Shown here one piece after another: positions 47,616-58,805 of a DNA stretch of 64,000 nucleotides; the stretch's first letter is position 1, and each line of letters starts with the position of its first letter. The stretch comes from Adiantum capillus-veneris. Taxonomy: Eukaryota > Streptophyta > Polypodiopsida > Polypodiales > Pteridaceae. A program made the position numbers and the translations under genes. Under the pieces are notes generated by a model. It worked only from the letters and a program-made list of their open reading frames with translations. It was not told where the DNA came from and searched no databases. Location of the stretch: contig CM043942.1 in the NCBI GenBank assembly GCA_014529385.2, positions 28,883,469 to 28,947,468 on the forward strand, given 5' to 3'.

Positions 47616-48212
47616 CAGGGAGTGGTCACCCTATGCTCGCCAATACCCCCCTCCTGCCGCGACACATGCAGCCCTTGAGCTCCTGTCAATGCAGCCCGAT
47701 GGACACTCTATTCACATTTTTGTCACAAAGATTTGGCAATGGCTAACATAGCCTTCACATTAGTTGCATCCCAATTGACACGGCTCACTCCATAGCCCTT
47801 CTCTCTCAGACATCGCCACTCCTTGACTTTCTATATTTCTTGCCCTTTGGCTCCCTGTCCTATGGTAAAACCACAATAAGCATACATTAAAATCTATGAG
47901 CAGAGCAAGCAGTAACTGCCAAGACTGCTCGCACTGATGATGCTCTCGAAAAACATCGTGTCAATGCCAAATTTGGTGCCATTGTCAATGTTGAAGAAGC
48001 CAATATAGAGAATTAAAACCATTGAATGTCAACATCGATTTCCATCATTTAGATGGAAACGCCTTTCCAATACCAACTGTCGAAGCTGTCGATCTTGAAG
48101 ATTTGACGTCGATGATGCAATCCGGAAGATGAGATCATCGATGCGGAGAGCCGATGTCAAAAAGCAAACCGTGTGTGTGTATTGTGAACACCTCTTGCAA
48201 TGCTAAAAATGT

Positions 48213-48360
48213 GCTCCCGTTGCTTTCTCGTTTAGAGACTGTGAGTGTCATGAGAGAGGCAAGAAAGCTCTCTCTCCCTCTACTCTCCTATCGCTTTCTT
48301 GTTGAGAGACTATGAGTATCGTGAGAGAGGCCAAGAAATCTCTCTCTCCCTCTACTCTCT
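48213..48360. repeat. ~80-bp tandem duplication
   Basis: GCTTTCTCGTTTAGAGACTGTGAGTGTCATGAGAGAGGC...CTCTCTCTCCCTCTACTCTC is repeated once, with about seven differences (second copy near 48290). (CT)n runs follow at 48486-48520. Confidence 0.8.
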
Positions 48361-48485
48361 TCCGATGCCCAAAAGAAAACTACGCATATGTATGCGTACA
48401 TACACAGTTTCTCTTGTTTCTTCAATGCCAGAGATTGAATACTCCTAACTTCGCTTCTCTCTGTCTCTCTCTCTCTAACTCCACT

Positions 48486-48521
<36 letters not shown>

Positions 48522-48921
48522 GCCTACTCTTTGTAGAGCTACTCAGATTTTAGTGCTTGCTTTTCTTTCTTCAATGTTGTTTAAATTTGTTGCTAGTGCT
48601 ACTTGAAATTTGGCCTTAGCACTACTATAAGCTCCCAAAAGTCATCAACACTACTAATTTATTTCTTGAGCACTACAATTTGGTTCTAGTTTCCAGCATT
48701 GCCATGTTTGAGAAATTGCGTTAGTGATCTGGTTGTTTTCAAGCTCTAGAAGCTCCAAGATCTAGAGCACCCTAGCAAAAGAAATCGGGTCTCCTCTTAT
48801 CTGCACAATTGCTTGCACACAGTATACTCAAGTATACTGATCTAAGAAAGAATTTTTGGTAAGGCTTGAGCTTAGCTCGCCTCCAAGTACGTGCACACAT
48901 TGGGACCACACGAGGAAGCCG

Positions 48922-48938
48922 CAACTCTGATACCAATT
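48922..48938 (-). promoter_or_regulatory. Retrotransposon primer-binding site
   Basis: The minus strand reads TTGGTATCAGAGTTGC, a near-perfect match to the initiator Met-tRNA primer site. The LTR should lie to the right, beginning with TGTGAGAAG (plus-strand reading) at about 48939; the internal region to the left is no longer recognisable. The 128-codon frame at 48772-49158 spans this site and is not a gene. Confidence 0.7.
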
Positions 48939-49104
48939 GTGAGAAGTGGTGCACGAGGGGAAGGGGAAGAAGACGACTGCACAATGTGTTGGTGGAGCTC
49001 TGTGTGAGAATACACTCCTCCTTATTATTCTGAATAACCAAAGAATAGGATAAGGTTAGTACGGTCAATATGATGGGTGCCTGGCCATTTGGCTTGATCC
49101 TAAC

Positions 49105-49605
49105 ATGTGTGAGCTTTTCCCTTGCCACCTGAGATGGATTTTGAGCACTATTTCTCATCTATCTTTAAAAACATTCAGACCCAAAGGAGGATATAAACTC
49201 CATCATCCCCGGATCCTCTCTACTGACCCCTGCCTATGTATACATCATACACTCAACAAAAGGTGGTTGATAGATAAGGACATAAAATTTTAGTCTTTTA
49301 AGTTCCAAAGCATACCCTAGGCATCCATCCCAAGAAAGTGATTCTTCTTTGGCTAATCTAACACAAAGCTATACGGACAAGAGATGAACTTTAAAAAATA
49401 AGCATGGGAAGAAGTCTTTGCCCTCACTTCAAAACGACAACAAAAAACATTGCACATTTGTTTATAAATTGTCAATTTAAACGACCACTTTTAGCCCCTC
49501 TTGTTAAGGGTATTGACATTCCAACCCTCCTCAAAATAGTGGCTATTAGGAGAGAGTGTCCAATGTCTAGCTACTATTTTCCTTTTGGGCCATAGCCAGC
49601 TTTGA
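49105..49605 (+). pseudogene. LINE 3' fragment with RT zinc-binding domain
   Basis: Plus-strand frames include LNKRWLIDKDIKF, a segment with PKKVILLWL, and SLCPHFKTTTKNIAHLFINC. This fits the zf-RVT domain of plant LINEs (W..LP....L..R......CP.C....E...HLF..C). Frames are broken, and the upstream RT is absent. Confidence 0.65.
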
Positions 49606-49708
49606 ATTCTTCCGGATCATCAAGAGACTAAGGAGTACTAGTATGTGACTCGTGCATTTCTACGGCCGAAAGAAGCATGGCCTCTATTATTTAAAATGAT
49701 CCTCCCCT

Positions 49709-49712
49709 TTAA
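49709..49712. repeat. TTAA target duplication (left)
   Basis: Matches 51036-51039; borders the inverted CACTAGG ends. Confidence 0.8.
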
Positions 49713-51035
49713 CACTAGGTTGGTAACCTAAGAGGACATAAAAGTGTCCTTTCAGGGTTTTTAAAAAAAACCTCCAAAACCATAATAGATCCACTCATTT
49801 TGTAAAATCCTTTCATGAGGTTATAGTTCAAGGCCTACTAAACATGGAAAAAATAAGAAACTTGTAAAATTTCTCATCTTTTGGTCACACCAAGCCTCCA
49901 AACTTGATGGACCAGTGAATTTTCATCAGAACAGTCATTTCTTACGTTTTTGTTGCATAAAAATAAGATTAGGGATTTTTGTAGGACTTGAGATAAATTC
50001 CCTAGTTAACTTCAATGGGTTGGTGATCAGAACATATGATTGCTTCTCACTCACTATTTTTTGTTTTGCCAAAATAAATAGGTACAAAAAAGTCGAATTT
50101 TTACCATTCTGCAAACCTATCATCAAAGTTTCTATAGCCACGCTCAATACAAATAATATATGCATGTTTTCTTAGTTTCTTATTGTCCTTTATGTTCATA
50201 AGGAGCCATGGAGCATGTCAAAAGAATAATACATCTCTTACCAAGGGGAATCTTGGGGACAAAGATGAAGTGTTAAATACAGCAAACAGGAAAAAATTGG
50301 GTTCAACATTATGAGTTGTAGAATCCCATAGAAACTATTCAATATCTAGCCAAATTTGATCCTTATGACTAGATATGGTTACTACCTACAAAATGCATGT
50401 AGTTGTCACAAGAAAATAACAATATTGAAAAAGCTATACTTGATGTACTAGAATGTTTCGTTTTCTTCTATAATTGAAAAAATGAACCATCGTTGTGTAC
50501 TATGCAAAATAGGGTATTAGGTGCCCCAAAACTCAAGGAATGTTAGCTTTATGTTACAGTATGCGACATAGAAAATAAAAAATGCATTTGGATATCAAGA
50601 AATCCACCAAAAAAATCATAGAAGAGCTAAAATTGGCTAAAAAACAGGATTTGACAATTTTTGTAATTTGGTCATAACTTACAACTTTAATATTTATTTC
50701 TCCCTAGAAGCATCAGGACATGTTGAGGACTACTAAAGATAGTTCTCTAGCATTATAGACCTCACAAACATGAATTCTAGAGTGGTATAGTTGCAAAAAG
50801 TTAAAAAAAGCCAAAAACAGGACCTGTTTTTTCACACATTTTAGATTGTGAATTGTTGTGCAAGAACAATGTTAAAGATGGAATTGATATTCCAAAAAAA
50901 TGTCGAGTTTTTTTCAGCTCATGAGACAACTTTCTAGATAGATAGAACCTCAAAATCCATTTTGAAACTCTTGACATAATTCAAGGAAAATGGTCACTTA
51001 ACAGGACATAAAAGTGTCCCATTACCAACCTAGTG
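49713..51035. mobile_element. piggyBac-like non-autonomous DNA element, 1323 bp
   Basis: Left end TTAA|CACTAGGTTGGTAA, right end TTACCAACCTAGTG|TTAA. The TTAA tetranucleotide at 49709-49712 and 51036-51039 is the exact target duplication of piggyBac elements, and CACTAG-type ends are typical of them. The 15-bp outer repeat is perfect. Just inside each end lies the near-palindrome GGACATAAAAGTGTCC (49734-49749, 51004-51019). The frames inside (86 and 76 codons) do not resemble a piggyBac transposase. Confidence 0.82.
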
Positions 51036-51039
51036 TTAA
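51036..51039. repeat. TTAA target duplication (right)
   Basis: Matches 49709-49712. Confidence 0.8.
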
Positions 51040-51450
51040 AGTGGAAAGATTTCAATGCCTTTCCTGCTATGAAATACCAATTAGGTCTCCCTAATCTCGG
51101 AAAAATAAACGACCTTTTAAAAAATCCTAAGTGCATAAGTGACGGGTGAGTTTAAGCAATGAAAAGATCCATGAAATAGGAAAGTCAAAAGACTTTGTGT
51201 CCATATAAAGAGATGTTTGAATGCACATCGATACATATGTGTTTTTCTCTTTCTACATTATAGTCTATTGTATTTCTAAAAATGATGCATGACACAACCT
51301 CTCAATAGATTTTAACAAACTTGAATATATGTAAGATGTTGCAAAGCATTCTTTAAAGCCAAGCTTGGGAGCTTCTTATAAACATTATCTTTCATGAGGT
51401 GCTAGCCTTTGTTCAACAAACTTAGGAGTGCTTTCCTTCTATTGGGGTGG

Positions 51451-51486
<36 letters not shown>

Positions 51487-52793
51487 CTCCTTTTGGTCTA
51501 TCTTGATCTAACAATGCTACCAAACTTGACGATAGAGATTAGATAAGTTAGCATGGTGTGAAAAGATGAATTCTAAGATAAGTCAATGTGAATAACTTTT
51601 TTTGAAAATGGAGTGGGTTTTGGAATTGGTTTCAATGATAGGAACATAATTGGATTCAATTTCTCTACTCCACTCTCTTACTTCTTCTATCCTTGCATCT
51701 TTCTAATGAGCAAGACATGGTAGTGGTGCACATCATAACTACCTATATAATAAGAAGGATGTCTTTTCCTTGGTCTACCTAGGGTTGACAAAAGTACTAC
51801 CAAGTCAAGAAGTACAAAATGGGTAAGCTAGCAAGTTGTTAAAGATGAGGAGCAATGACTGCTACATTGTGTAAGAAAAGATTAGGGCTCATAGTTTCCA
51901 ATGGACCAAGAAAGTTTCAAATTTCAAAGAATGAGTTGGCTTTCTATTAATATTAAGAATGCGATTGACCCTTCCATCTATGTTTCTCTCTCGATGACTC
52001 GCTTGCATCTCTATGTATGTTTTTTGCACAAGCATACTGATGGTTTAAATAATCACCTAATCACAATAATGCACAAGAAGCTTAATACAATAAGGTTCAT
52101 ACTATTTGTTCATTTACACTTTCACGTCATTTGCATCTTTAAATGTGATAGAACCGAAAGTAAAATAAGGTTGCTTAGTTGTTTATTTTTGTAAGCGTTC
52201 TGGACATTATGTTAAATTGAAGGATGTAGTGCAAAATGAAGTCAATGACCTGAAATCATGCATGCCATTGATCTTTCTCTCCCTCTGTCCCCGAATTACA
52301 AAAGCATGTTCCTCTTTGTGAGAGCATATTGTATTCAACATTTACATGCTTGAGACTATTCCCTTATGCACAATCTATGTCATACCAACCATTTGGCTTA
52401 GCTCCTGCTCCCTTACATACAAGACCGAACATTGAGGCGATGTAGGAGAGAGTCTTTTTGTATGCACATTATATCCTTGAAAATTTGAGAGTACGAATAT
52501 CATACCCTACTTTAGTGTTCAGCTTTGATCACGTCAAATTTATTTTCTTATATTTTAGCATGGATCACGGCCTACATTTCTTTCTCTCCTAGAAACTTCA
52601 TGGACTCAATTTGTTAGTTGTCACCATTATATCCATAGGAGGGGAGCATCTTCTTTATGGAAACTTTAAAGATCCCACCATTGACATCAATAAGGAAGTT
52701 ATAGAATACTCTAACATCATAGAAAAAACCCTCAAACTATTTCAAAGATTTGAAGCATCTAATAAAATTGGAATGATATAGAAATGATACACA

Positions 52794-52795
<2 letters not shown>
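51040..52795. other. Spacer without recognisable genes
   Basis: Low-GC sequence. A (GA)n run lies at about 51450-51484. The 97-codon frame at 51901-52194 has no recognisable motif. Confidence 0.5.
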
Positions 52796-52796
<1 letters not shown>

Positions 52797-52865
<69 letters not shown>

Positions 52866-53055
52866 CTTTACATCTTAAAAAAATTTCAATGAAATATCTA
52901 TTCATAGAGTCTTAAACTCAAGCACACAACTTTACATCTTAAAAAAATTTCAATGAAATATCTATTCATAGAGTCTTAAACTCAAGCACACAACTTTACA
53001 TCTTAAAAAAATTTCAATGAAATATCTATTCATAGAGTCTTAAACTCAAGCACAC

Positions 53056-53086
<31 letters not shown>
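52797..53086. repeat. Three 64-bp repeats flanked by (CT)n(CA)n and (GT)n
   Basis: ACAACTTTACATCTT starts units at about 52862, 52926 and 52990; the three are essentially identical over 64 bp. To the left is (CT)16(CA)16-like sequence (52797-52864), to the right (TG)n (53055-53086), so the CA and TG arms are inverted relative to each other. Confidence 0.88.
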
Positions 53087-53088
<2 letters not shown>

Positions 53089-53419
53089 AGACATACATAT
53101 CTATACATGTATATATGCATACATATACATATTATGTTTAAAAAAATGAAGCAATTCATCTCCAAAGCCTACATAACCAACTTAAATTCTAGTTTTAACT
53201 TCTTGTATATTCAAAGATAATTAGTCTTCTTATGAAAAGCTACAAAGTTTTGTATCGACATTGGAGAAATTTAATCTCACAACCAAGGATATTTTGGGAA
53301 TTTTGAAAAATTTGAAGGGAATTTATGACAAAATATTTGGGTATTTTTGGTTTTTTTTTAATTGAGGGATATTCTCAAAATTTCCACAAAATAGAAGGGT
53401 ATTTTGGTAGTTTTCCCTA

Positions 53420-53424
53420 TATAT

Positions 53425-53502
<78 letters not shown>

Positions 53503-53583
53503 TCACACACACACACACATAAATATGCACATGTCTATGTGTCTGTATAAATAAATAAATAAGTATACACATAGAGACACATG

Positions 53584-53616
<33 letters not shown>

Positions 53617-53716
53617 GTGTGTACGTATGAATGTATGTCTTTATGTGTGTAAATGAAGAAATAAATAAATAAATGTATATGTGTGTGTGTATGCGTGTGT
53701 GTGTATATATATATAT
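53420..53716. repeat. (TA)n, (CA)n and TATATG-rich low-complexity DNA
   Basis: A long TA run (about 53424-53497), then CACACA, then interleaved TGTATATG and AAATAAATA words to 53716. Frames across it (Tyr-Ile repeats) are not genes. It directly precedes the gypsy element. Confidence 0.9.
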
Positions 53717-56222
53717 TGTCATGTACTGACCGGAGAGGAGAAGCCCACCTGGCATGTCTTCTTGCCATAATGTAACCAACTCAGTCTTGGCGTACTAGGG
53801 GTTGTGGCCATATAACAGCCAAGCCATCTAATGAAATGGGGGGAGCGTGTTCGAGTCTTCGAGGGTGTGTTCTCTCTTGCACAGGCACGCTACAGATTTG
53901 GTGGAGGAGACGGGCACAACACGCCTGATAAGCTCTAGCGCTGTAGTTTCACTGTAGCTCTCTCTGCCCCCGCACACTTGCGATCGCATTATCAAGCCTT
54001 ACCATGAGTCGCCCCAACTCCCCCAGGAACCCATCCTCTCCACACTACGAAGACGCCCCTATGCACCCTGAGTATGCTGAGCCATCACAACCCACCCATT
54101 TCGAGCACATATTCACTGCCATCTCTTCAATGCTGATGCAAATAAACACGACAAACCAACACCTGGTCGGTTTGTTAACACAGAAGCAGGTACACAACAC
54201 GCGCTCTGACAGTAAGGTTCGACCAAAGACTTTTTCAGGTTTCCCGACTGAGGATATTCTGACATGGCTGGACCACTTCGAGAATGTGGCCGAATATCAC
54301 AACTGGGACATGGAGCGGAAAGCCTTAGAAGTTCGCACCTTACTCGAGGGCATCGCAGCAACATGTTTTGTACAGCAAACTGATCATGTGAAATATTCTT
54401 GGCCCCTCATTAAACAACTTTTGATTCAAAATTTTGCCCAACAGAACATCACTCAAAGCGCTTTGCAGCAATTACATCAATTAAAACAAGGATTGCAAGA
54501 GCCTGTGGCCCAATTTGCTGTCAAATTTAACCAATTAATTCTTAGGGCAGATCCTACCATGTCAAAAGACATGAAGCTGTACTTCCTCTGGCCACGTCTT
54601 CATGGACACCTCTCCCGTAGAGTTCGGGACCAAGGCCCCACATCTTACCATGAAGCTATCCAAATCGCCCAAAGGATAGAAGCTAGTACACAAGCTGATA
54701 CTCCCCCTACTTTTATTCCTCCTCCAACAAACACTCAGAATCGTCCTCTCCTCGACACCCCTCTTTTACCCACACCAATGGACATTGATGTCCAAAACAC
54801 ACAATATGGCAACCGTCGTCGCTTACCAGATAGGGATGCTCAAGGTCGTCCAAGGTGTTATGCCTGCAATGGGTACGGCCACATTCAACGACACTGTCGG
54901 AGGAGTCGCTCAAACACTCATTTTCAAAATGCTCAGGTCTCATTATCTCACACAGCTCTGGTGGCTACACTCTCGGAAAACATTTAGGCGAATGGTTGCT
55001 GGAAGACACCCATTCGCATATAATCGCATCAGCCTCCTCTTCCAACCGATTGGTCTGCACCACCGCCCTTCAGGCAGATGGGATTCACTTGGAAGCTCTC
55101 TTGGATTCTGGTAGCTCGATTTCCTCCATCAGTACTCACACGGTATCTTCTCTCAATCTCCCTTTGTTTCCAGCACCACCAGTATCTGTTCTGTTTGGCG
55201 ACAATCAGAAGTTGTACCACTCTAGTCACATAGTAGCACTTACATTCACGATAAGCAGTAAAACTTTCACTCATAACTTTTATGTCCTCCCTCATAAGCT
55301 TTTCAAACTCACTTTAGGATGCGACTGGTTACTCCAACACCAGGCTAGATTAGATTTCTCCTCACAATCTCTGGTCTTCCCTAACAGTTTGCCCATTCCC
55401 TTTCTGCAAATGACAACTGTCCCGTCACATTTCAACAATGCACAATTCGTAGAAGAAGACACAACCAGCCGCACTCAACAACTCCGAAATCTCTTAAGCC
55501 AATTCCCTCCTCTCTTCCAGAAACCACTCCTTACCCCTCAGGTCAACTTGCCTATTTCCCACTCCATCCACACAACTGAGATACAGCCCATCAAGATGCC
55601 TAGGCGGCGTCGGTCTCCCAAAGAACTCCAGATCATCCAAGATGCAGTGGAGGACATGTTGCAGAAAGGTGTCATCATCCCTTCTTCTAGCTCTTGGTCT
55701 TCAGAACCCCATTTGGTGAAAAAAGACGATGGCAGCTACAGATTCTGCATCGATTTCAGGCCTTTGAATGCTGTTACAGAGCACGATGTTTACCCACTGC
55801 CTCGCCTCGATGATCTTTTAGATGAATTGGGTGAATCAAAATATTTTACATCATTAGATTTGGCATCAGGTTACTGGCAAATACCTTTAAATCCTCAACA
55901 TGCTCACAAGACTGCTTTCAGAACCCCAAGGGGTCTTTTTCAGTTCACATGCATGCCTTTCGGCCTCAGCGACGCAGGAAGCACATTCCAGAGAATGGCC
56001 AACAGCATTTTCGAAGACTTGATTCAGCAAAAAGTCTTATTAGTCTATCTGGACGACATTTTGGTCCACACCAAAACATGGCAGGAACATCTCCTCGTGC
56101 TACATGAGGTCTTGTCAAGAATTCAAAAATACAATTTGCAATTACAATTTAAAAAGTGCAGATGGGGTGCTACACAGCTCAAATTCCTTGGGTTTGTCAT
56201 TTCGGGTGACGGCATACGAGTG
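53717..56222 (+). mobile_element. Ty3/gypsy element, 5' part with clean gag and pol, truncated in RT
   Basis: Gag (54004-54987) and the start of pol (54855 on) are open. Similarity to RT ends abruptly after the FLGFVISGDGIRV motif near 56222, where LINE sequence begins; RNase H and integrase are absent. A possible short leader or LTR remnant runs from TGTCATG at 53717 to about 53893, but no second LTR is available to check it. Confidence 0.8.
54004..54987 (+). CDS. Gypsy Gag polyprotein, 327 aa
   Basis: Uninterrupted frame with a good AUG context (ACCATGAG). The capsid-like retrotrans_gag domain spans about residues 70-230: PKTFSGFPTEDILTWLDHFE, YSWPLIKQLLIQNFAQ, QLHQLKQGLQEPVAQFAVKF. The C-terminal zinc knuckle CYACNGYGHIQRHC (residues about 284-297) fits C-x2-C-x4-H-x4-C. 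Gag would package RNA into particles. It ends at TAG 54987 inside the pol frame. The lack of stops makes this the best preserved retroelement frame in the window. Confidence 0.85.
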   Translation: MSRPNSPRNPSSPHYEDAPMHPEYAEPSQPTHFEHIFTAISSMLMQINTTNQHLVGLLTQKQVHNTRSDSKVRPKTFSGFPTEDILTWLDHFENVAEYHNWDMERKALEVRTLLEGIAATCFVQQTDHVKYSWPLIKQLLIQNFAQQNITQSALQQLHQLKQGLQEPVAQFAVKFNQLILRADPTMSKDMKLYFLWPRLHGHLSRRVRDQGPTSYHEAIQIAQRIEASTQADTPPTFIPPPTNTQNRPLLDTPLLPTPMDIDVQNTQYGNRRRLPDRDAQGRPRCYACNGYGHIQRHCRRSRSNTHFQNAQVSLSHTALVATLSENI

Positions 56223-56273
56223 CAATATAGAGAAGTCAAGACTTATCTCCCTATCGAAGAACGACTCTTTTGA
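54855..56273 (+). CDS. Gypsy Pol (protease and RT), truncated and fused to LINE sequence
   Basis: 472-codon frame in -1 register to gag with 133 nt overlap, suggesting expression by -1 frameshifting; no canonical slippery heptamer is obvious. The aspartic protease active site is LLDSGSSISSIS, with LGCDWLL further on. RT follows: SSWSSEPHLVKKDDGSYRFC, DFRPLNAVTEHDVYPLPRLD, YFTSLDLASGYWQIPL, FQFTCMPFGLSDAGSTFQRM, and the catalytic VYLDDILVHT, intact. After FLGFVISGDGIRV the sequence leaves gypsy, and the last ~16 codons come from the LINE. The RT spelling is closer to animal/fungal gypsy than to plant chromoviruses or Tat. Confidence 0.82.
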   Translation: MLCLQWVRPHSTTLSEESLKHSFSKCSGLIISHSSGGYTLGKHLGEWLLEDTHSHIIASASSSNRLVCTTALQADGIHLEALLDSGSSISSISTHTVSSLNLPLFPAPPVSVLFGDNQKLYHSSHIVALTFTISSKTFTHNFYVLPHKLFKLTLGCDWLLQHQARLDFSSQSLVFPNSLPIPFLQMTTVPSHFNNAQFVEEDTTSRTQQLRNLLSQFPPLFQKPLLTPQVNLPISHSIHTTEIQPIKMPRRRRSPKELQIIQDAVEDMLQKGVIIPSSSSWSSEPHLVKKDDGSYRFCIDFRPLNAVTEHDVYPLPRLDDLLDELGESKYFTSLDLASGYWQIPLNPQHAHKTAFRTPRGLFQFTCMPFGLSDAGSTFQRMANSIFEDLIQQKVLLVYLDDILVHTKTWQEHLLVLHEVLSRIQKYNLQLQFKKCRWGATQLKFLGFVISGDGIRVQYREVKTYLPIEERLF

Positions 56274-56711
56274 CCCTGCAGTCTGGACAGGAGAGATTAT
56301 CTCAAAAGGGAGTGTATTCAGACACCTGGGAGCCTCCGTAGGGGTGGACGTTACCCATAGGCAAAGATTTCAATGGGTCCTTGAAAAAATAAGCTCAAAA
56401 ATGAGAAGTCCTCCCCTTCCAAAGCCGGATTAGAGTGATTAATGCTTTTATGATCCCGTATATTTGCTTTCCTCAGCCCCGTGCTCAAGATGGCTAAGTG
56501 TAGCTGGAAAGAATTCTTAAAACCAGTGAAAAGGTTTCTTTGGAAGAACAACACGAAAACCTCCCAGCCATGGTAGTGGGCTAGATGGGAGGTAGTTGCT
56601 CGCATGGTAGACCAAGGAGGGCTCGGCATTCTTAACCCTGTATTCCATGCTAAGGTCCTTTGTGCCAAATTTATGGTCTCATTGGCTAAACAGGAACAAG
56701 CTTAGGCTATC

Positions 56712-57188
56712 ATGACCAAGGAAATACTTGATGTAGTAAAACTGGGATCAAAAGGGGGAAAGTGGAAGGGGGTTGTGATGCACAACAAACTTCTCACCCC
56801 GAAGTGGTCCTATCTGAGATTTGGTGGACTCTCAGGGGAGCTAATGAGGAAGTGCAAAAGAGCAGCTGAGGTTTTGGAATGGGGGGAAGCACCCGGATAC
56901 TTTAAGAACTCCATTTTGCACTGGTCCCCTTGGCTCTCTAAAATATTGGGGCCATTGCAAAGCCCCTATTGGATAGAAATGGCCAGGAATGTGAATAATA
57001 AGGGGCTCATTCGACTAGAGCAATTCTGGGATGGCAACAGGAAGTGCTGGAAAACTACTGACTCTTTAGCCATCCAATTTCAGCTGAATGGCTTTGAGAT
57101 CTTACTAGTCTACAGGGTGATGAAAGAGCTTGATAAGGTGGTGATGCCAATTTGTGAATCCGACTTTGAATGGGACGCTCGGAGATAG
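56712..57188 (+). pseudogene. LINE ORF2 C-terminal fragment, upstream of zinc domain
   Basis: 158-codon frame with Trp-rich composition typical of the plant LINE region between RT and zf-RVT (WSPWLSKILGPL, LEQFWDGNRKCWK). A stop at 57186 separates it from the zinc-binding part. Identification rests on position and composition. Confidence 0.65.
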
Positions 57189-57356
57189 CCCGGGAGTAGC
57201 CTCTTTTGGAAACCACATTCTAAAGGCATTTACCATGCATTAATGCACGAAGCTAATTGGTGTAGCTCACTCAACAAATTATGGAAGAGGCACTGGACGG
57301 AAAAACGATGGGAGGGAGTCATGGAGAACATCTGGAAGCCAAGGTGACCTCAATAT

Positions 57357-57545
57357 ATGAAGATATTTCTGTGGAAAGTGATGTGGGGAGCTCTGCCGGG
57401 CGTAAAGATACAAGAAAGAAGAATTGGGTCCAATCGTTGTTCGGGGTGCAGAATAGCTAGTGAAGACGTAGCCCACCTTTTCATGGGATGCCATGCAATT
57501 AGTGGCATGGCTGGGAAAATATGCAAGTGGATTCAAAGGACATGA
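57357..57545 (+). pseudogene. LINE reverse-transcriptase zinc-binding (zf-RVT) domain
   Basis: Motif KIFLWKVMWGALPGVKIQER then C-x2-C (CSGC), E-D-x-x-H-L-F and a final C (HLFMGC). This matches the zf-RVT consensus closely over about 60 residues. Stop at 57545. Confidence 0.85.
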
Positions 57546-57975
57546 CAAATTAAGTTCTTCAAGACTGATATGTTCTTTGGTAGTAACAGGTTAGGAAGTC
57601 CTGCTCTTCTTGTCTGCACTCAAATAATCAGACAGGTACTACTTCTTTCACCATATTTGGCAAGCAAGGAACCGCCGCGTGTTTGAGGGGGATCTGGCTG
57701 TGGCAAGCTTTTGTGAAATCATACAAGAGAGCAGAGTGACGATCCACAGGATCGGAGGCAAACAAGCCTCAGAGGACTGGTCTAGAACAATACATGTCAT
57801 GATGACATCTTGTAATAAGTAAGGCCTAGGAGTGGTTTCTCTGTCAAGCAGAAAACTTGTAATCCTTTGACCCTCAAGGCTCGGTTTGAGCTCGAGGTTG
57901 GTTTATATTTCTGATGTTCTTAATACTATCCACTCACAATTGTGAGTTTTGCAAAAATAAAAATAAAATTTTTTT

Positions 57976-58239
57976 CGGGGTGCCACAATAGAGAGTACCT
58001 TAGGGAGTCATGAAAAATCAAGCTTGGGTAGACAATGGAACATCGAAGAGACTCAGACCTAGCTCACATGGAGACTCAATTTGCAATCGTTGCCAACCAG
58101 TTGCAAACCTTCTTGCTCCCATGCGAGGTTTTCAAAAAGATTATGAGAACTGGTTGCCAACAAGTTGTCGTTGGGCTTCATGTGTGTGCGGAGGAGAAGG
58201 TTTGCAACTGCAAAAAAGACGAAGGGAGCAGTGTTAGAA
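57976..58239. other. Short spacer after the LINE
   Basis: Two overlapping 75-codon frames occur in different registers, including a piece with VANQLQTFLLPCEVFKKIM. It is probably gag-like debris; not assignable. Confidence 0.3.
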
Positions 58240-58437
58240 AAAAACCGGGGTCTACTGTATTTTAACCGGCTGAGACTATAAAATCTTGGTTAGATTTTGA
58301 GCTTCGCTTTAAGAAAACCGGCAAATTTACACAAGTTTTAGTGTAATTACCGGCAAAAGCTTCAAAATTTTGACCTGAAAACCCGGGAGAATTTCAAGTT
58401 TCCCCTTATTTTGTTAGGAAAAATGTTTTTTTCTAGC
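58240..58437 (+). repeat. Dispersed repeat, copy B
   Basis: Second copy of the repeat at 47325-47490, about 30 bp longer because of an extra segment with ACCTGAAAACCCGGG. It belongs to the sequence upstream of the HD-domain gene. Confidence 0.78.
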
Positions 58438-58805
58438 CCTGGAAGAGGGGATAATGCAATGCCCACACTTTTACCCAATCAACATGAAGCTACGTGCACT
58501 AGAAAACTCCAAAGAGTTGATGGGTTGGAGCAATCCGCCGTGCATGTGAATTGGCTCCCAAGCCAATGGTGGATTTATGCCGTTGGAGACTCTAGGTTAA
58601 TTCACACGTGGGAGGCTAGTGAACGGCGTTGGTGGAGTCAAAGAAGAACGTGTCCATTGAAAAGAGGGAAGCTCCGGCTTAGGTGTCAAGCCCACAGAAA
58701 GGACACGTCACACCACCTATTGCACTTTGGACCAGTTACTGCGAAGAAAGAATTGCAGCACATAAGGGTGAGCTCGAGCAATTCGCAAGCCTGCAGCATA
58801 TAACT

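Larger units (their letters stand above)
56223..57975 (+). mobile_element. LINE 3' half, truncated at 5' end
   Basis: Starts at the gypsy junction with the RT C-terminal segment (GSVFRHLGASVGVDV, where LINEs have YLG..). It continues with a segment like MRSPPLPKPD, then 56712-57188 (KWSYLRFGGLSGELMRKCKR, IRLEQFWDGNRKCW). The zf-RVT domain is at 57357-57545 (KIFLWKVMWGALPG, CSGCRIASEDVAHLFMGC). It ends with an A-rich AAAATAAAAATAAAA near 57955-57970, as expected for a LINE 3' tail. Several stops make it defective. Confidence 0.8.

Noticed and set aside
48772-49158. 128-codon minus-strand frame
   Set aside because: Crosses a primer-binding site and the start of an LTR; a chance frame.
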